Numbered from the stretch's first letter, positions 1 through 8,106 are shown. The stretch: 64,000 bases of DNA from Candidatus Solibacter usitatus (GCA_016213245.1 JACRBC010000055.1:1-64000); one strand, 5' to 3'. A program made the numbers and translations. Notes: generated from the sequence alone by a model not told the origin.

Positions 1-107
1 CCGCATTCGGCGCACTTGGAATCGCGCACAATCCAGAAGACGACCGGCCGTTCGTCTTGCGCCGTTGGAGCGGGGCCGGTGGGGGAAGTGCCTGTTGCTG
101 ATCTCAT
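1..107 (-). CDS. Partial DUF2293-like protein, N-terminal end only
   Basis: A leftward reading frame opens with ATG at 107-105 and runs off the window edge. The 35 visible residues end in VVFWIVRDSKCAECG. A hydrophobic-Trp stretch followed by a CxxC pair near the N-terminus resembles the start of DUF2293-domain proteins, whose first zinc-ribbon-like CxxC is followed by a second Cys pair. The rest of the protein lies outside the window, so the family assignment is tentative. It sits just downstream of the HicB-like gene on the same strand. Confidence 0.45.
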   Translation of the reverse strand, partial: MRSATGTSPTGPAPTAQDERPVVFWIVRDSKCAEC

Positions 108-146
108 CTCAACCTCGTCAGGCGTCGCGTACCAGTGTGGACAGGT

Positions 147-362
147 CTAGATCTGGATGATCCGCTGGCCGCTACGGGGCATTGTACGCGACTTCGGGGG
201 CCGTGTTGGCCGAGGAGGCGCAGAGTGCAGTTCGAGCGCCTCTTTCAGGTTCAGGAGGGCCTCCTCTTCCGTTCGGCCCTGGCTGGCCACATCCATCTCG
301 ACGCACTGGGAGACATACCAATCCGCTTCCCGCCGGACACTCGACGTGAAGGGGCGCTTCAT
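147..362 (-). CDS. HicB-like antitoxin-family protein, without a HicA partner
   Basis: A 71-residue protein. Its core carries SQCVEMDVASQGRTEEEA followed by LNLKEALELH. This matches the HicB partial RNase-H-like fold: a short beta strand with xxCxExDxxSQGxTxxEAxxNLxEAxEL. HicB proteins normally neutralise the HicA mRNA interferase and often repress their own operon. No HicA-like gene flanks it here: the next leftward frame is a DUF2293-like protein, and upstream lie only short repeats. The C-terminus is basic and Pro-rich and carries no obvious ribbon-helix-helix or HTH domain. It may be a solitary HicB-fold protein rather than part of an active toxin-antitoxin pair. Confidence 0.6.
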   Translation of the reverse strand: MKRPFTSSVRREADWYVSQCVEMDVASQGRTEEEALLNLKEALELHSAPPRPTRPPKSRTMPRSGQRIIQI

Positions 363-398
363 GATTCCGATACTGGCATGGGCCGCCGTCCGGGGGGC

Positions 399-510
399 GT
401 GCCCACCCGCTTGCTACCGCGCGCGGCTCTACTGCTATCGCGCGTGGCTCTACTGCAACACAGGGGGTACGTGCCCACCCGCTTGCTATCGCGCGCGGCT
501 CTACTGCAAC
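399..510. repeat. Cluster of REP-like interspersed repeats (two full copies, one partial)
   Basis: Full copies lie at about 399-434 and 471-510, with a truncated copy at 436-459. The shared core reads CCCGCTTGCTAYCGCGCGCG followed by GCTCTACTGC. The same motif recurs singly at 6124-6153 and, inverted, at 41245-41270, always between genes. The non-degenerate form contains two copies of CCGCTCGC separated by TA. It matches no gene and looks like a species-specific REP-type intergenic element. Confidence 0.7.
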
Positions 511-520
511 AGAGCCCCGA

Positions 521-1150
521 TTAGGCTGCAGCCTGGATCCACTCTTCCATGCGGCGGCGGATGGTGGCGCGGGTCATCTCCTCGGGCATGAGGTCGCCGA
601 TGACGGCGACTGATGAAGCGCCGGCGCGGAGGACGGCCTGGGCGGTGTCGCGGGTGATGCCGCCGATGGCGACCAGGGGTTTCGACGTGAGGCGGGCCAG
701 GGCGGGCAGGGCTTCCAGGCCGACGACGGGGTCGGGATTGAACTTGGAGCCGGTGGCGAAGATGGGGCCGATGGCGAGGTAGTCGGCGGGCTCGGAGTTA
801 GCCTGCTCAAGCTGGGCGGCGTTGTGAGTGGAGAAGCCGAGGATGCGCGTGCCGCCGAGGACGCGGCGGGCCAGCGTGGGCGGCAGGTCCAACTGGCCGA
901 GGTGGAGCCCGGCGTCGAGCAGGGCGGCGATATCGGCGCGGTCGTTGACGATCAACGCGGCGCCGGCGCGGATAGCAAGAACAGCGAGCTGCCGTGCTGT
1001 TTCAAACAGTTGGCGGGAGAAATGTCCCTTGTGGCGGAGTTGGAGGATCTGCGCGCCGCCTTCCAGCAGCGCCTCGGCGAAGAAGAGGGGATCGCGGCCG
1101 CGCTCAAGCAGCGCGGCGGTGTCGACGATGGGGTAGACGCGGGGCAGCAC
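521..1150 (-). CDS. thiE: Thiamine-phosphate synthase
   Basis: ThiE couples hydroxymethylpyrimidine diphosphate to thiazole phosphate to give thiamine monophosphate in the cytoplasm. The protein has the family TIM-barrel motifs in order: QLRHKG (pyrimidine site), LIVNDRADIA, GLHLGQLDLP, GFSTHN, DYLAIGPIFATGSK, then VAIGGIT and GASSVAVIGDL at the phosphate-binding end. The frame stays open to 1327, but that extension overlaps the upstream epimerase and looks unlike ThiE. A GTG at 1150, 16 bases after the epimerase stop, gives 209 residues, the normal ThiE length. It is the last gene of a leftward run with a sugar-nucleotide epimerase and a TIM-barrel isomerase. YjbQ at 38 kb is a possible second thiamine-phosphate-synthase-like activity. 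Confidence 0.9.
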   Translation of the reverse strand: MLPRVYPIVDTAALLERGRDPLFFAEALLEGGAQILQLRHKGHFSRQLFETARQLAVLAIRAGAALIVNDRADIAALLDAGLHLGQLDLPPTLARRVLGGTRILGFSTHNAAQLEQANSEPADYLAIGPIFATGSKFNPDPVVGLEALPALARLTSKPLVAIGGITRDTAQAVLRAGASSVAVIGDLMPEEMTRATIRRRMEEWIQAAA

Positions 1151-1166
1151 GGCGGGGAATCCGGGC

Positions 1167-2111
1167 TCAGGCGTTGGCGCGGTACCAGTCGAGAGTACGG
1201 CGAAGGCCGTCCTCGAAGGTGAACTGAGGGGCGTGGCCGAGGTCGCGCACGGCGGCGGCGATATCGGCCTGTGAATGGCGGACGTCGCCGGCGCGGGGCT
1301 CGGCGAAGAGGGGTTGGATTTTGACACCTTCGATGGCGCACAGCGCGCGCCAGGTTTCGTTCAACGTGAAACGGCCGCCGTTGCCGGCGTTGTAGACCTT
1401 GCCGGAGACGGTGGCGGCGGGGGCGAGCGAGGCCTTGATGCAAAGGGCGGCGACGTCCTCGACGTAGGTGAAGTCGCGGGACTGTTCGCCGTCGCCGAAG
1501 ATGGTGGGCGCGGTGCGGGCGAGCAGGTGCTTCATGAAGAGGCTGAGGACGCCGGAGTAAGGGCTGGAAGGATCCTGGCGCGGGCCGAAGACGTTGAAGA
1601 AGCGCAGCGAGACGGTCTCCAGGCCGTAACACTGGGCGAAGACGGAGGCATAGTATTCGCCCACCAGTTTTTGCAGGGCATAGGGGGACTTGGGGTTGGG
1701 CGCCATGGACTCGGTCTTGGGAAGGACTTCGGTGTCGCCGTAGGCCGACGACGACGCGGCGTAGACGACGCGGCCGGCGCGGCTCTCGCTGGCGGCGCGC
1801 AGCACGTTGAACGTGCCGTCGATGTTGGACTCGTGCGATGGGACGGGTTCGGTGATGGAGCGGGGGACCGAAGGGATCGCGGCGAGGTGGAAGACGCGCC
1901 CGGCGTTCTTGATTAGGGGCGCGATGGCGGAGTAGTCGCGGATGTCGGCGTGGCGAAAGTCGACGCGGTCGCGGACCTCGTCGAGGTTTTCCAACTTGCC
2001 GGAGAGGAGGTTGTCGATGACGGTGACGCGCTCGACGCCGGTGGCGAGCAGGGCGCGAACAAGCGCGGATCCAATGAAGCCCGCGCCTCCGGTGACGATG
2101 GTGGGGTTCAT
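1167..2111 (-). CDS. NAD-dependent sugar-nucleotide epimerase/dehydratase (extended SDR)
   Basis: A 314-residue extended short-chain dehydrogenase. The Rossmann motif TGGAGFIGS is at residues 7-15. The acidic cofactor-binding position follows in VIDNL, and the catalytic block is AASSSAYG followed by SPYALQK (Ser-Tyr-xxx-Lys). Relatives are UDP-glucose/UDP-GlcNAc 4-epimerases and dTDP-glucose 4,6-dehydratases, which make activated sugars for the envelope. The substrate cannot be told from sequence alone. Its ATG overlaps the stop of the upstream TIM-barrel isomerase (ATGA), so the two are probably translationally coupled; thiE follows. Confidence 0.85.
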   Translation of the reverse strand: MNPTIVTGGAGFIGSALVRALLATGVERVTVIDNLLSGKLENLDEVRDRVDFRHADIRDYSAIAPLIKNAGRVFHLAAIPSVPRSITEPVPSHESNIDGTFNVLRAASESRAGRVVYAASSSAYGDTEVLPKTESMAPNPKSPYALQKLVGEYYASVFAQCYGLETVSLRFFNVFGPRQDPSSPYSGVLSLFMKHLLARTAPTIFGDGEQSRDFTYVEDVAALCIKASLAPAATVSGKVYNAGNGGRFTLNETWRALCAIEGVKIQPLFAEPRAGDVRHSQADIAAAVRDLGHAPQFTFEDGLRRTLDWYRANA

Positions 2112-2944
2112 AGCTTTTCGATGATGGAGTTCAGGTAGCGCAGCGATTCTGGGGCGATGCGCTCGGCGCCGGGAGCGAAGTCGAAGGCTTCGAGGGAGAT
2201 CCAGCCCTGGTAGTCCAGGCGGCGGAGGGTGGAGAAGATGGAGGCGAAGTCGTAATCACCGGTACCGCAATGGCGGCCGTCGGTTTCGTTGACGTGGACG
2301 TGGCGGATGAGCGGGAAGTGGCGCTCGACCAGCACGGCGTGAGGTTCGGTCTCATCCACGGCGTTGTGGGTGTCGAACATGGTCTGGATGGCGGGGCTGG
2401 CAATTTGGCGGACGATGCCGGCCGCTTCGTCGAGCGAGCCAACGACGTCGGTTTGATTGGCGGGCAGGGCCTCCACCAGGATGGTGACGCCGCGGGCCTC
2501 GGCGTGGGGGGCGACGGCGGCCAGGCCCTCGGCGTAACGGCGAGTGGCCTCCTGGCGCGAGGAGCCGCCGGTGGCGCCGCGCTGCAGGGGCGAGCCAAAG
2601 ACCATGACGCCGCCGGGGCCGAGGTCGGCGCAGAGGTCGACCAGGCCGCGGATATGCGCCCAACTGCGGAGGCGGAGGTCCTCGTAGGGCGTGGTGACAT
2701 GCAGGCCCTTGGGGGCCACCATCAGCCAGTGCAGGCCGGCGAACTCGAGGCCTTCCGAGCGGATGATGCCGGCGTAATTGGCGCGCTCGGCGGCCGGGAT
2801 GTTGCAGGGGTCCTCGGAGAGGGTGAAGGGCGCGATCTCGATGCCCTGGTAGCCGGTCTCCTTCATGTGGCGGCAAGCGCGGGCGAAATCCCAGCCCTGA
2901 TAGATCTCATTGCAGATGGAGTGGCGGAAGGAATGTGAGCCCAT
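2108..2944 (-). CDS. Sugar phosphate isomerase/epimerase-like TIM barrel protein
   Basis: A 278-residue member of the xylose-isomerase-like/AP-endonuclease-2 fold. Visible landmarks are the N-terminal GYQGIEIAPF strand, the metal-ligand stretches LVEALP, MFDTHNA and HVHVNETDGR, and the C-terminal GWISLEAFDF strand. The Glu, Asp/His, His and Glu positions that hold the divalent metal in D-tagatose 3-epimerase-like enzymes appear to be present. The N-terminus is cytoplasmic with no signal peptide. It begins a leftward ATGA-coupled pair with the sugar-nucleotide epimerase. The exact sugar substrate is unknown; an inosose or keto-sugar isomerase is equally possible. Confidence 0.8.
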   Translation of the reverse strand: MGSHSFRHSICNEIYQGWDFARACRHMKETGYQGIEIAPFTLSEDPCNIPAAERANYAGIIRSEGLEFAGLHWLMVAPKGLHVTTPYEDLRLRSWAHIRGLVDLCADLGPGGVMVFGSPLQRGATGGSSRQEATRRYAEGLAAVAPHAEARGVTILVEALPANQTDVVGSLDEAAGIVRQIASPAIQTMFDTHNAVDETEPHAVLVERHFPLIRHVHVNETDGRHCGTGDYDFASIFSTLRRLDYQGWISLEAFDFAPGAERIAPESLRYLNSIIEKL

Positions 2945-3002
2945 ATACGGTGCTGCTCACAGTGTACTTGATAGCTCGCCCCGTGGCGGGACGGGGGCTG
3001 GG

Positions 3003-3602
3003 TTATTGGGGCCGGCGGCGGCGGGCCAGTGCGAGGCCGGCCAGACCGCAGCCCATCAGGGCCCAGGTTCCAGGCTCGGGGATAACGTCTGCTGGCATCT
3101 CGTCGATGTAGAGGTTATCCATGACGAAGTGGGTGCCACCGATTTCATACCCTGGATGTGGGGTACCGCCATAGGGTGTGAAAACGACCTCGTCGATGCC
3201 GGCCCAACCGAAGTTGTACAGAGTGGGGGCTGTGGCGCTGGGGTAGAGGGTCGTGGAATACAGAGTGCCCCCCAAGAGTTTGCCGACCACGTCCACTGCC
3301 AAGCCGTCATTCCATCCCGCGGTGAGATAGAAGCCCCCGAGCATAAACGGTGTTGCGCTGTGAAACCCAGCGGGTGCCCCGCCTAAGTTGACTGCGATAT
3401 TTGGAGAACTAACCATTCCCGGAAGATAGCCGCTCGCGAATGGCCATGTGGTTGCGTCGATGTTGTAGGTGTTGAACCAAGAGAGGCCGGACATAATTGG
3501 CAAGGCGGCGCAGCAGGGCAGGGCATCGAAATCCAACACGACAGCTGGGGCCATGGAAGCTAGAGCCACGATCAGAATAAATGCAAATAGAACAGATCTC
3601 AC
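3003..3602 (-). CDS. Secreted PEP-CTERM sorting-domain protein
   Basis: The C-terminus carries VIPEPGTWALMGCGLAGLAL followed by ARRRR: a VPEP-type signal, a hydrophobic helix and an Arg cluster. This is the PEP-CTERM signal cut by an exosortase. The N-terminus is a signal peptide (RSVLFAFILIVALASMAPA). The middle is a Gly/Ala/Tyr/Trp-rich beta domain of unknown function, probably surface-exposed or part of extracellular matrix. I placed the start at GTG 3602, because GGAGAAGGA lies four bases upstream; a longer TTG start at 3617 would translate the Shine-Dalgarno sequence itself. No exosortase gene is in the window. Confidence 0.8.
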   Translation of the reverse strand: MRSVLFAFILIVALASMAPAVVLDFDALPCCAALPIMSGLSWFNTYNIDATTWPFASGYLPGMVSSPNIAVNLGGAPAGFHSATPFMLGGFYLTAGWNDGLAVDVVGKLLGGTLYSTTLYPSATAPTLYNFGWAGIDEVVFTPYGGTPHPGYEIGGTHFVMDNLYIDEMPADVIPEPGTWALMGCGLAGLALARRRRPQ

Positions 3603-3605
3603 TGA

Positions 3606-3614
3606 TTCCTTCTC
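3606..3614 (-). promoter_or_regulatory. Ribosome-binding site of the PEP-CTERM gene
   Basis: GGAGAAGGA on the minus strand lies four bases upstream of GTG 3602-3600. It decides the start in favour of GTG over the in-frame TTG at 3617. Confidence 0.65.
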
Positions 3615-3672
3615 CAATCGATCAGATACAGGCTGACACAGAGAGGCGGCTGTGTCAACAGAATTCAGGTCC

Positions 3673-4662
3673 TTATTTCAGATGATGAACGGGTTTCGGG
3701 GCAGCGGTGGGCCCGGCCAGGGAGGCGGGCCAGTCGTCGAAGGCGCGGCGGAGGAGGAGGGAGTCGAGCCAGGGGCGGGGGATGCGGGCGAGGTCGTCGA
3801 AGGCGGCGGCAAAGTGGGCCGGTCCGGCGTTGATGATGCCGGCGGCGGAGAGGTTGCCGACGATCATGCGGACGGGGTCGAGCGGGACGGTGTGAATGGA
3901 CGCGCCGATGAGAAGCAGGACGCCCAGCGGGGCGAGCCACTCGGGATGGGGCCGGGCGCCGGAGGCTTCGAAAACGAGATCGGCGGGGGCGGGGCTGTGG
4001 TTGCGGAGGTAGGGGATGGAGGCGCGGCGGAGGGTGAGGACACGGGGGTGATCCTCGGGTTCGAGGGAGACGACGGTGGGGCTGAGGCCGCGGGCCTGGA
4101 GGGCGAAGGCGGTAAGCAGTCCGATGGGGCCGGCGCCGGCGATGGTGGCGGTGCGCGGGGCGAGCGGATGGAGGCGGAGAGCGGTCGCGATGGCCTTCTC
4201 GACGACGGACAGCGGCTCGGCGAGGACGGCGACATCGACCAGGGCCGCGGGAACGGGGATGAGGACGCCGACGGGGTCGACGGCGAAGCGGGTGAAGTAG
4301 CCGTGGGCGCGGGTGATGCCGCGCTCGAGGTAGTTCCCGGTGAGACACAGGTCGGGGCGGAGCGCCGAGCAGGAGGCGCAGGCCGGCGCGCAGGGGCGGC
4401 GGATCATGGGAACCACCCAGTCGCCCTTGAGGAACGGTGGAGCGTCGTGGACGAGGCGCGCGAGGGCCTCATGGCCGAGGACGAGGGTGGATTCGCCCTC
4501 GGGCGGGGCGGCATAGCTGAAGGAGGCCAACTCCCGGTCCGTGCCGCAGATGCCGATCTCGTGGATTTCGAGCAGGGCGTGGCCGGGGGGCGGCGGAGGC
4601 GGTTCGGCGATGTCGAAGACGGCCGGGGCGCGGCGCCGGAAGTCCAGGGCGAGGGCGCGCAT
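3673..4662 (-). CDS. Zinc-binding alcohol dehydrogenase (MDR), glucose-dehydrogenase-like
   Basis: A 329-residue medium-chain dehydrogenase. Catalytic-zinc residues appear as Cys39 in GICGTD and His64-Glu65 in LGHEALARLV. Four structural-zinc cysteines lie at about 91, 95, 98 and 106 (CAPACASCSALRPDLC). ERGITRAHGYFTRF and the nucleotide-binding IAGAGPIGLL follow. The Cys lobe and the ERG-HG block resemble archaeal-type glucose/galactose 1-dehydrogenases, so an aldose is a plausible substrate, but this is inference. It is three bases downstream of the glycosyltransferase-methyltransferase fusion and likely co-transcribed with it. Confidence 0.82.
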   Translation of the reverse strand: MRALALDFRRRAPAVFDIAEPPPPPPGHALLEIHEIGICGTDRELASFSYAAPPEGESTLVLGHEALARLVHDAPPFLKGDWVVPMIRRPCAPACASCSALRPDLCLTGNYLERGITRAHGYFTRFAVDPVGVLIPVPAALVDVAVLAEPLSVVEKAIATALRLHPLAPRTATIAGAGPIGLLTAFALQARGLSPTVVSLEPEDHPRVLTLRRASIPYLRNHSPAPADLVFEASGARPHPEWLAPLGVLLLIGASIHTVPLDPVRMIVGNLSAAGIINAGPAHFAAAFDDLARIPRPWLDSLLLRRAFDDWPASLAGPTAAPKPVHHLK

Positions 4663-4665
4663 GGC

Positions 4666-6054
4666 TCAGGCCGGCTTGCGGGCGATGACGATCATCGAGA
4701 GGCCGCGCCAGGGCAGGATGTAGTCCAGCCGGCGCCAGAGCCAGATGTTCTTGTCGAAGATCTTCATGGTGATCTTGGAGAGGTGCTTGCGGCGGAAAAC
4801 CTTGGAGGCGAGCCACCAGGCGGGTTTGCCGGCCTTGTTGAGGTCGGCGATAGAGACGAGATCGAAACCGGCGGCACGGAGGAGGGACTCGATGGCAGAG
4901 CGGTCGAAGCGGCAGAGCTGTCCCATGGCCTGGTCGACCGAACCGTAGAGAGAAGCGCCCTGGGGAACCAGCAGAAGGAGGGAGCCGCCGGGCTTGAGGG
5001 CGCGGTGGAGCAGCGACAGAGTGGCGCCGGGCTGGGGCACGCCTTCCAATACGTTGACGGCGAGGGCGGAGTCGAATTCGGAGTGGAAGGAGGAGTAATC
5101 GCCGGCGACGGTGACGTTGGGGGTGCGGAGGAAGCGGTTGTGGAGGGCGTGAAGGTGGATGGGGTCGGATTCGACGGCGACGTAGCGCAGGCGGCGGCCC
5201 ATGAGGCGGGCGGAGAAGGTGCCGATGCCGGCGCCGATCTCGAGGATGGAGTCGCCCAGGTGCGGGCGCAGGAGGTTCGAGATCCAGGAGATGTAGGAAG
5301 GCGTGCGGGTGAGGTTGATGAGCGCGCGCCGGCCCTGAGGCTCGAAATAGAGGTCGTCGATCAGCCAGAACTTGAGGATGACGCCGAGGGCCTGCAGGCC
5401 GTCCTTCCAGCCGATCTTCTTGCCTTCCTCAAAAGTGCGGCCGTGGTAGGAGATGGGGACTTCGTAGATGCGCAGCTTGCGCTTGGCGCATTTCATGGTG
5501 ATCTCCGGCTCAAAGCCGAAGCGGTTGGAGCGGATGGGGATGGACTTGAGCAGGTCCGTGCGAAAGAGCTTGTAGCAGGTCTCCATGTCGGTGACGTGGA
5601 TGTTGGAGAAGATGTTGGAGGCGCCGGTGAGGAACTGGTTGATCATGGTGTGCCAAAAGGGCAGCACGCGGCGGGCCTCGCCGGCCAGGTAACGGGAGCC
5701 GAAGACGGCGTCGGCGTGGCCGGAGAGGATGGGCTTGAGCAGGATGGGGTATTCGTTGGGGTCGTACTCGAGGTCGGCGTCCTGGACGAGGCTGAAGTCG
5801 CCGCGGGCGTGGGAGATGGCGGTGCGGACGGCGGCGCCTTTGCCCTGGTTGACGTCGTGGCGGTGGAGGCGGATCTGGTGGTGGAGGGCGGCGAGGCGCT
5901 GGAGGATGTCCCAGGTGCCGTCGGTGGAGCAGTCGTCGACGATGACGAGCTCGCGCTCCATGCCCTCGGGCAGGGGTGCTGAGAGGACGAGGGCGAGGCT
6001 GCGCTCGACGACGGCTCGTTCGTTGTAGACGGGGATCAGGATGGAAAGCAGCAC
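4666..6054 (-). CDS. Fusion of family-2 glycosyltransferase and SAM-dependent methyltransferase
   Basis: A 462-residue cytoplasmic protein. Residues 1-240 are a GT2 domain of the dolichyl/undecaprenyl-phosphate sugar transferase kind: [17 protein letters not shown] and the DxD in QDADLEYDP (about 91-99), then [17 protein letters not shown] and the VPISYHGR block. From about residue 255 a class-I methyltransferase begins, with [11 protein letters not shown] at 270-280, an acidic AVESDP and later [14 protein letters not shown]. The fusion suggests that a lipid-linked sugar is transferred and then methylated, or that a glycolipid acceptor carries both modifications. No C-terminal membrane helices of the GtrB type are visible. 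It is the first gene of a two-gene unit with the dehydrogenase. Confidence 0.85.
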   Translation of the reverse strand: MLLSILIPVYNERAVVERSLALVLSAPLPEGMERELVIVDDCSTDGTWDILQRLAALHHQIRLHRHDVNQGKGAAVRTAISHARGDFSLVQDADLEYDPNEYPILLKPILSGHADAVFGSRYLAGEARRVLPFWHTMINQFLTGASNIFSNIHVTDMETCYKLFRTDLLKSIPIRSNRFGFEPEITMKCAKRKLRIYEVPISYHGRTFEEGKKIGWKDGLQALGVILKFWLIDDLYFEPQGRRALINLTRTPSYISWISNLLRPHLGDSILEIGAGIGTFSARLMGRRLRYVAVESDPIHLHALHNRFLRTPNVTVAGDYSSFHSEFDSALAVNVLEGVPQPGATLSLLHRALKPGGSLLLLVPQGASLYGSVDQAMGQLCRFDRSAIESLLRAAGFDLVSIADLNKAGKPAWWLASKVFRRKHLSKITMKIFDKNIWLWRRLDYILPWRGLSMIVIARKPA

Positions 6055-6123
6055 GGGAACCTCCCAGTATAGTGGAGGGTCCGCGGCGGGGGCGCGCGCG
6101 GGCTACGGATGAGACAACCGCTC

Positions 6124-6153
6124 CACCCGCTCGCTACCGCTCGCGGCTCTACG
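6124..6153 (+). repeat. Single REP-like element
   Basis: CACCCGCTCGCTACCGCTCG followed by CGGCTCTACG matches the core of the repeats at 399-510. It lies between two leftward genes. The two CCGCTCGC units are intact here. Confidence 0.65.
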
Positions 6154-6206
6154 TGCTATTTGCGCCGCGCGCGTGAGCAAGCGGTCAAGGTGTTTCAGGG
6201 TCACGA

Positions 6207-7919
6207 CTAGTCGACCTCGATTGTGAACGACAGTGCGGCTTTCTGCGCCGGCAGAGGCGTGGCGAGGGCGGCCACGGCGCGGGCGATGTCCGTTTCAGGG
6301 CCGTTCAAGTAAGGGTTGTAGGGCATCACCGGCCAGGTGAGGCGGGCGGCGGCCGCGGTCTTCAAGGTCCAGCCGTTGTGGCGGATCCACCCGCCGATGG
6401 CTTCCGGACCGAGTTCGAGCTTCCCCGTACCGACGGTGAAGCTCCTGCCGGCGCCGGTTTCGAGGAGTTCGCCGGGCTTGAGGCAAAGCTGGAGGGTCAG
6501 CGCGCCGTCCGGCTTGCGCCAGTTGATGAGAAAGTCGAAGCGCAGCGTCAGCGCGCCGGACGACGGCGGCGCGACGTGCAACACCGAGAAGAAGCCGTTG
6601 AAGGCCAGAGCCAGGGAGTCTCCCGCATCGGACATAGTCAGGCGCGTGCTGACGGGCATGTGGGTCGCCTGGCCGTTGATGCGGTCGCTGATGGTGGCGA
6701 GTTCCGGCTGGCGCTTCGAGTTCGCGCCCGTCACGATCAGGCCGGTCCTCTGATGGAAGACGCTGATGGCGGACTGCCGCTCCAGGTAGAACTGGTTTTC
6801 GGTGGGCGGGGCGACAATGCCGGAGAGGCAGATCACCCACGGTCCGGTCTTGCGGATGCCGGCGGGAACGCGCATCTGGTGCGCGTAGTTGGGCCGGTCC
6901 TGCGGGATGGGCGCAAGCGGCCCCGCGTGGTAGTAGAGCGCGTTCTGGGCCATGCGGCCCAACGCCTCGATTGCGACTTGGCCGGGCCGGTGGAAGCTGG
7001 TCAGGAATGCGGCGTAGCGGCGGCCGGCGGGGAAGTGGGTGAATCCGAACTGGCCCCAGGGGGTGACCTCCCAGTAGCGGTTGCGGTCGTTCACGGTCTC
7101 CACCGGGATGCCGTCGGGATAGGTGAAGTACTGATGGAAATCGGCGTTGCGGCGCAGGGCGGCGAGGGCGGCGGGGTCGCCGCTGTGCTCCCAGTAAAGG
7201 GCAACGCTGGCCACGGTGACGTAGTCGTAGCCGGTGGTAGGGCCGTTGGTGGTGTGCTCGCCCCAGAAGCCGTCCGGGGTCTGCTCTTCGGCGGCAAAGC
7301 GGTGAAGCACCTTGGCGCTCAGTTTTTCCCAGTCCGGGTTGTGGAAGACCTTTGAGGCGAGGTACAGGGTGGAGGACCACAGCGCGAAGTGGTTGGGTGA
7401 CGTTCCCAGAAACGGGGAAGCGTAGCGGGGGTAATTCTGGCGTTCGGCGATCATGGCGGCCAGGTCATTGAACTCAGTGAGAAGGGCCTTGCGCCAGCGC
7501 GCGCGCCGCGCCGCGCCGAGCTTGGGCTCCAGCAGGCGGTAGGCCTCCAGCCACATGTAGCTGTCGCGATGGTGGTCGAGCCGTGCGGTGAAGCTGCCCT
7601 GCTCCATCTCGGTGGCGCAGAGGTCGCCAATGGCAAGGGCGATCTCCAGAAGCTCGGGGCGGCCGTAGGCTATGTTGGCGGCGTGCGGCCGGGCATGGAG
7701 CACCGCGGCCACCAGGAGGGCATGAGGGAAATGGCGCCAGGGGGCGGCTGCTTCCAGCGTCTTCAGCCCGCCGGCGGAGTGGGCGGCGAAGTGTTGACGG
7801 ATCTGCGGCAGCGATTCGTTCAGGATCCGGTAGTAGGCGCCGGGCAACTCCGCCGCCGGAGCGGCGGCGCGGAGAGCGGCGAGAAGCATGAAGACCGGCG
7901 CGAACAGCGAGCGTGGCAT
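6207..7919 (-). CDS. Secreted polysaccharide-lyase-like alpha-toroid protein
   Basis: A 570-residue protein with a signal peptide (FAPVFMLLAALRAAAPAAEL). The first 340 residues are helix-rich with repeated Trp/His/Tyr motifs (DSYMWLEAYRLLEP, NHFALWSSTLYLASKVF, TTGYDYVTVASVALYW), as in the alpha/alpha-toroid of heparinase and alginate-lyase folds. The last ~200 residues look like a beta-sandwich (VICLSGIVAPP, FYLERQSAISVFHQRTGLIV). This order matches chondroitin/heparin lyase-like proteins, though I cannot name a PL family. It stands alone, leftward, between a REP element and the flp gene. A Tyr/His/Asn-based lyase mechanism is inferred, not shown. Confidence 0.6.
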   Translation of the reverse strand: MPRSLFAPVFMLLAALRAAAPAAELPGAYYRILNESLPQIRQHFAAHSAGGLKTLEAAAPWRHFPHALLVAAVLHARPHAANIAYGRPELLEIALAIGDLCATEMEQGSFTARLDHHRDSYMWLEAYRLLEPKLGAARRARWRKALLTEFNDLAAMIAERQNYPRYASPFLGTSPNHFALWSSTLYLASKVFHNPDWEKLSAKVLHRFAAEEQTPDGFWGEHTTNGPTTGYDYVTVASVALYWEHSGDPAALAALRRNADFHQYFTYPDGIPVETVNDRNRYWEVTPWGQFGFTHFPAGRRYAAFLTSFHRPGQVAIEALGRMAQNALYYHAGPLAPIPQDRPNYAHQMRVPAGIRKTGPWVICLSGIVAPPTENQFYLERQSAISVFHQRTGLIVTGANSKRQPELATISDRINGQATHMPVSTRLTMSDAGDSLALAFNGFFSVLHVAPPSSGALTLRFDFLINWRKPDGALTLQLCLKPGELLETGAGRSFTVGTGKLELGPEAIGGWIRHNGWTLKTAAAARLTWPVMPYNPYLNGPETDIARAVAALATPLPAQKAALSFTIEVD

Positions 7920-7948
7920 GAATCCTCCAAGACAGGGACTTCACCACA

Positions 7949-7977
7949 GCGCCTGGTGCAAGTCAACCTCCAGGCGC
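7949..7977. promoter_or_regulatory. Inverted repeat upstream of the lyase-like gene
   Basis: GCGCCTGG at 7949-7956 and its exact complement CCAGGCGC at 7970-7977 flank a 13-base loop; CAGGCGCCTG at 7971-7980 is itself a palindrome. The site lies 30 bases before the start of the leftward gene at 7919, a position suited to an operator or a 5' leader hairpin. No run of T follows, so a terminator is unlikely. Confidence 0.35.
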
Positions 7978-8106
7978 CTGCCGGCGGGGGGAGATGAGGA
8001 ACGGTTCTAAGGGTATTTCGGGGGTGTTCTACGACCTTTTTTGGCTTGTTCCCGCAGCCATGCTCAAGGACTATAGAACCAGTACACAGGACATGGGAGA
8101 ACTACC

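Noticed and set aside
399..510. CRISPR array
   Set aside because: The repeats are unequal in length and spacing, one is truncated, and similar copies occur elsewhere in the window. There are no regular spacers and no cas genes.
521..1327. Longer ThiE start at 1327
   Set aside because: The added 59 residues overlap the epimerase gene and are Ser/Pro-rich, unlike ThiE. The GTG at 1150 gives the family length.
3652..5982. 776-residue plus-strand open frame
   Set aside because: It is antisense to the dehydrogenase and the GT2-methyltransferase fusion. It is made of Gly/Glu/Val/Asp runs typical of the complement of GC-rich coding DNA, and has no domain pattern.
8028..8070. Sigma-54 promoter before the flp gene
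   Set aside because: TTGGCTTGTTCCCGCAG resembles a -24/-12 element, but only nine bases separate GG from GC instead of ten, so I did not call it.
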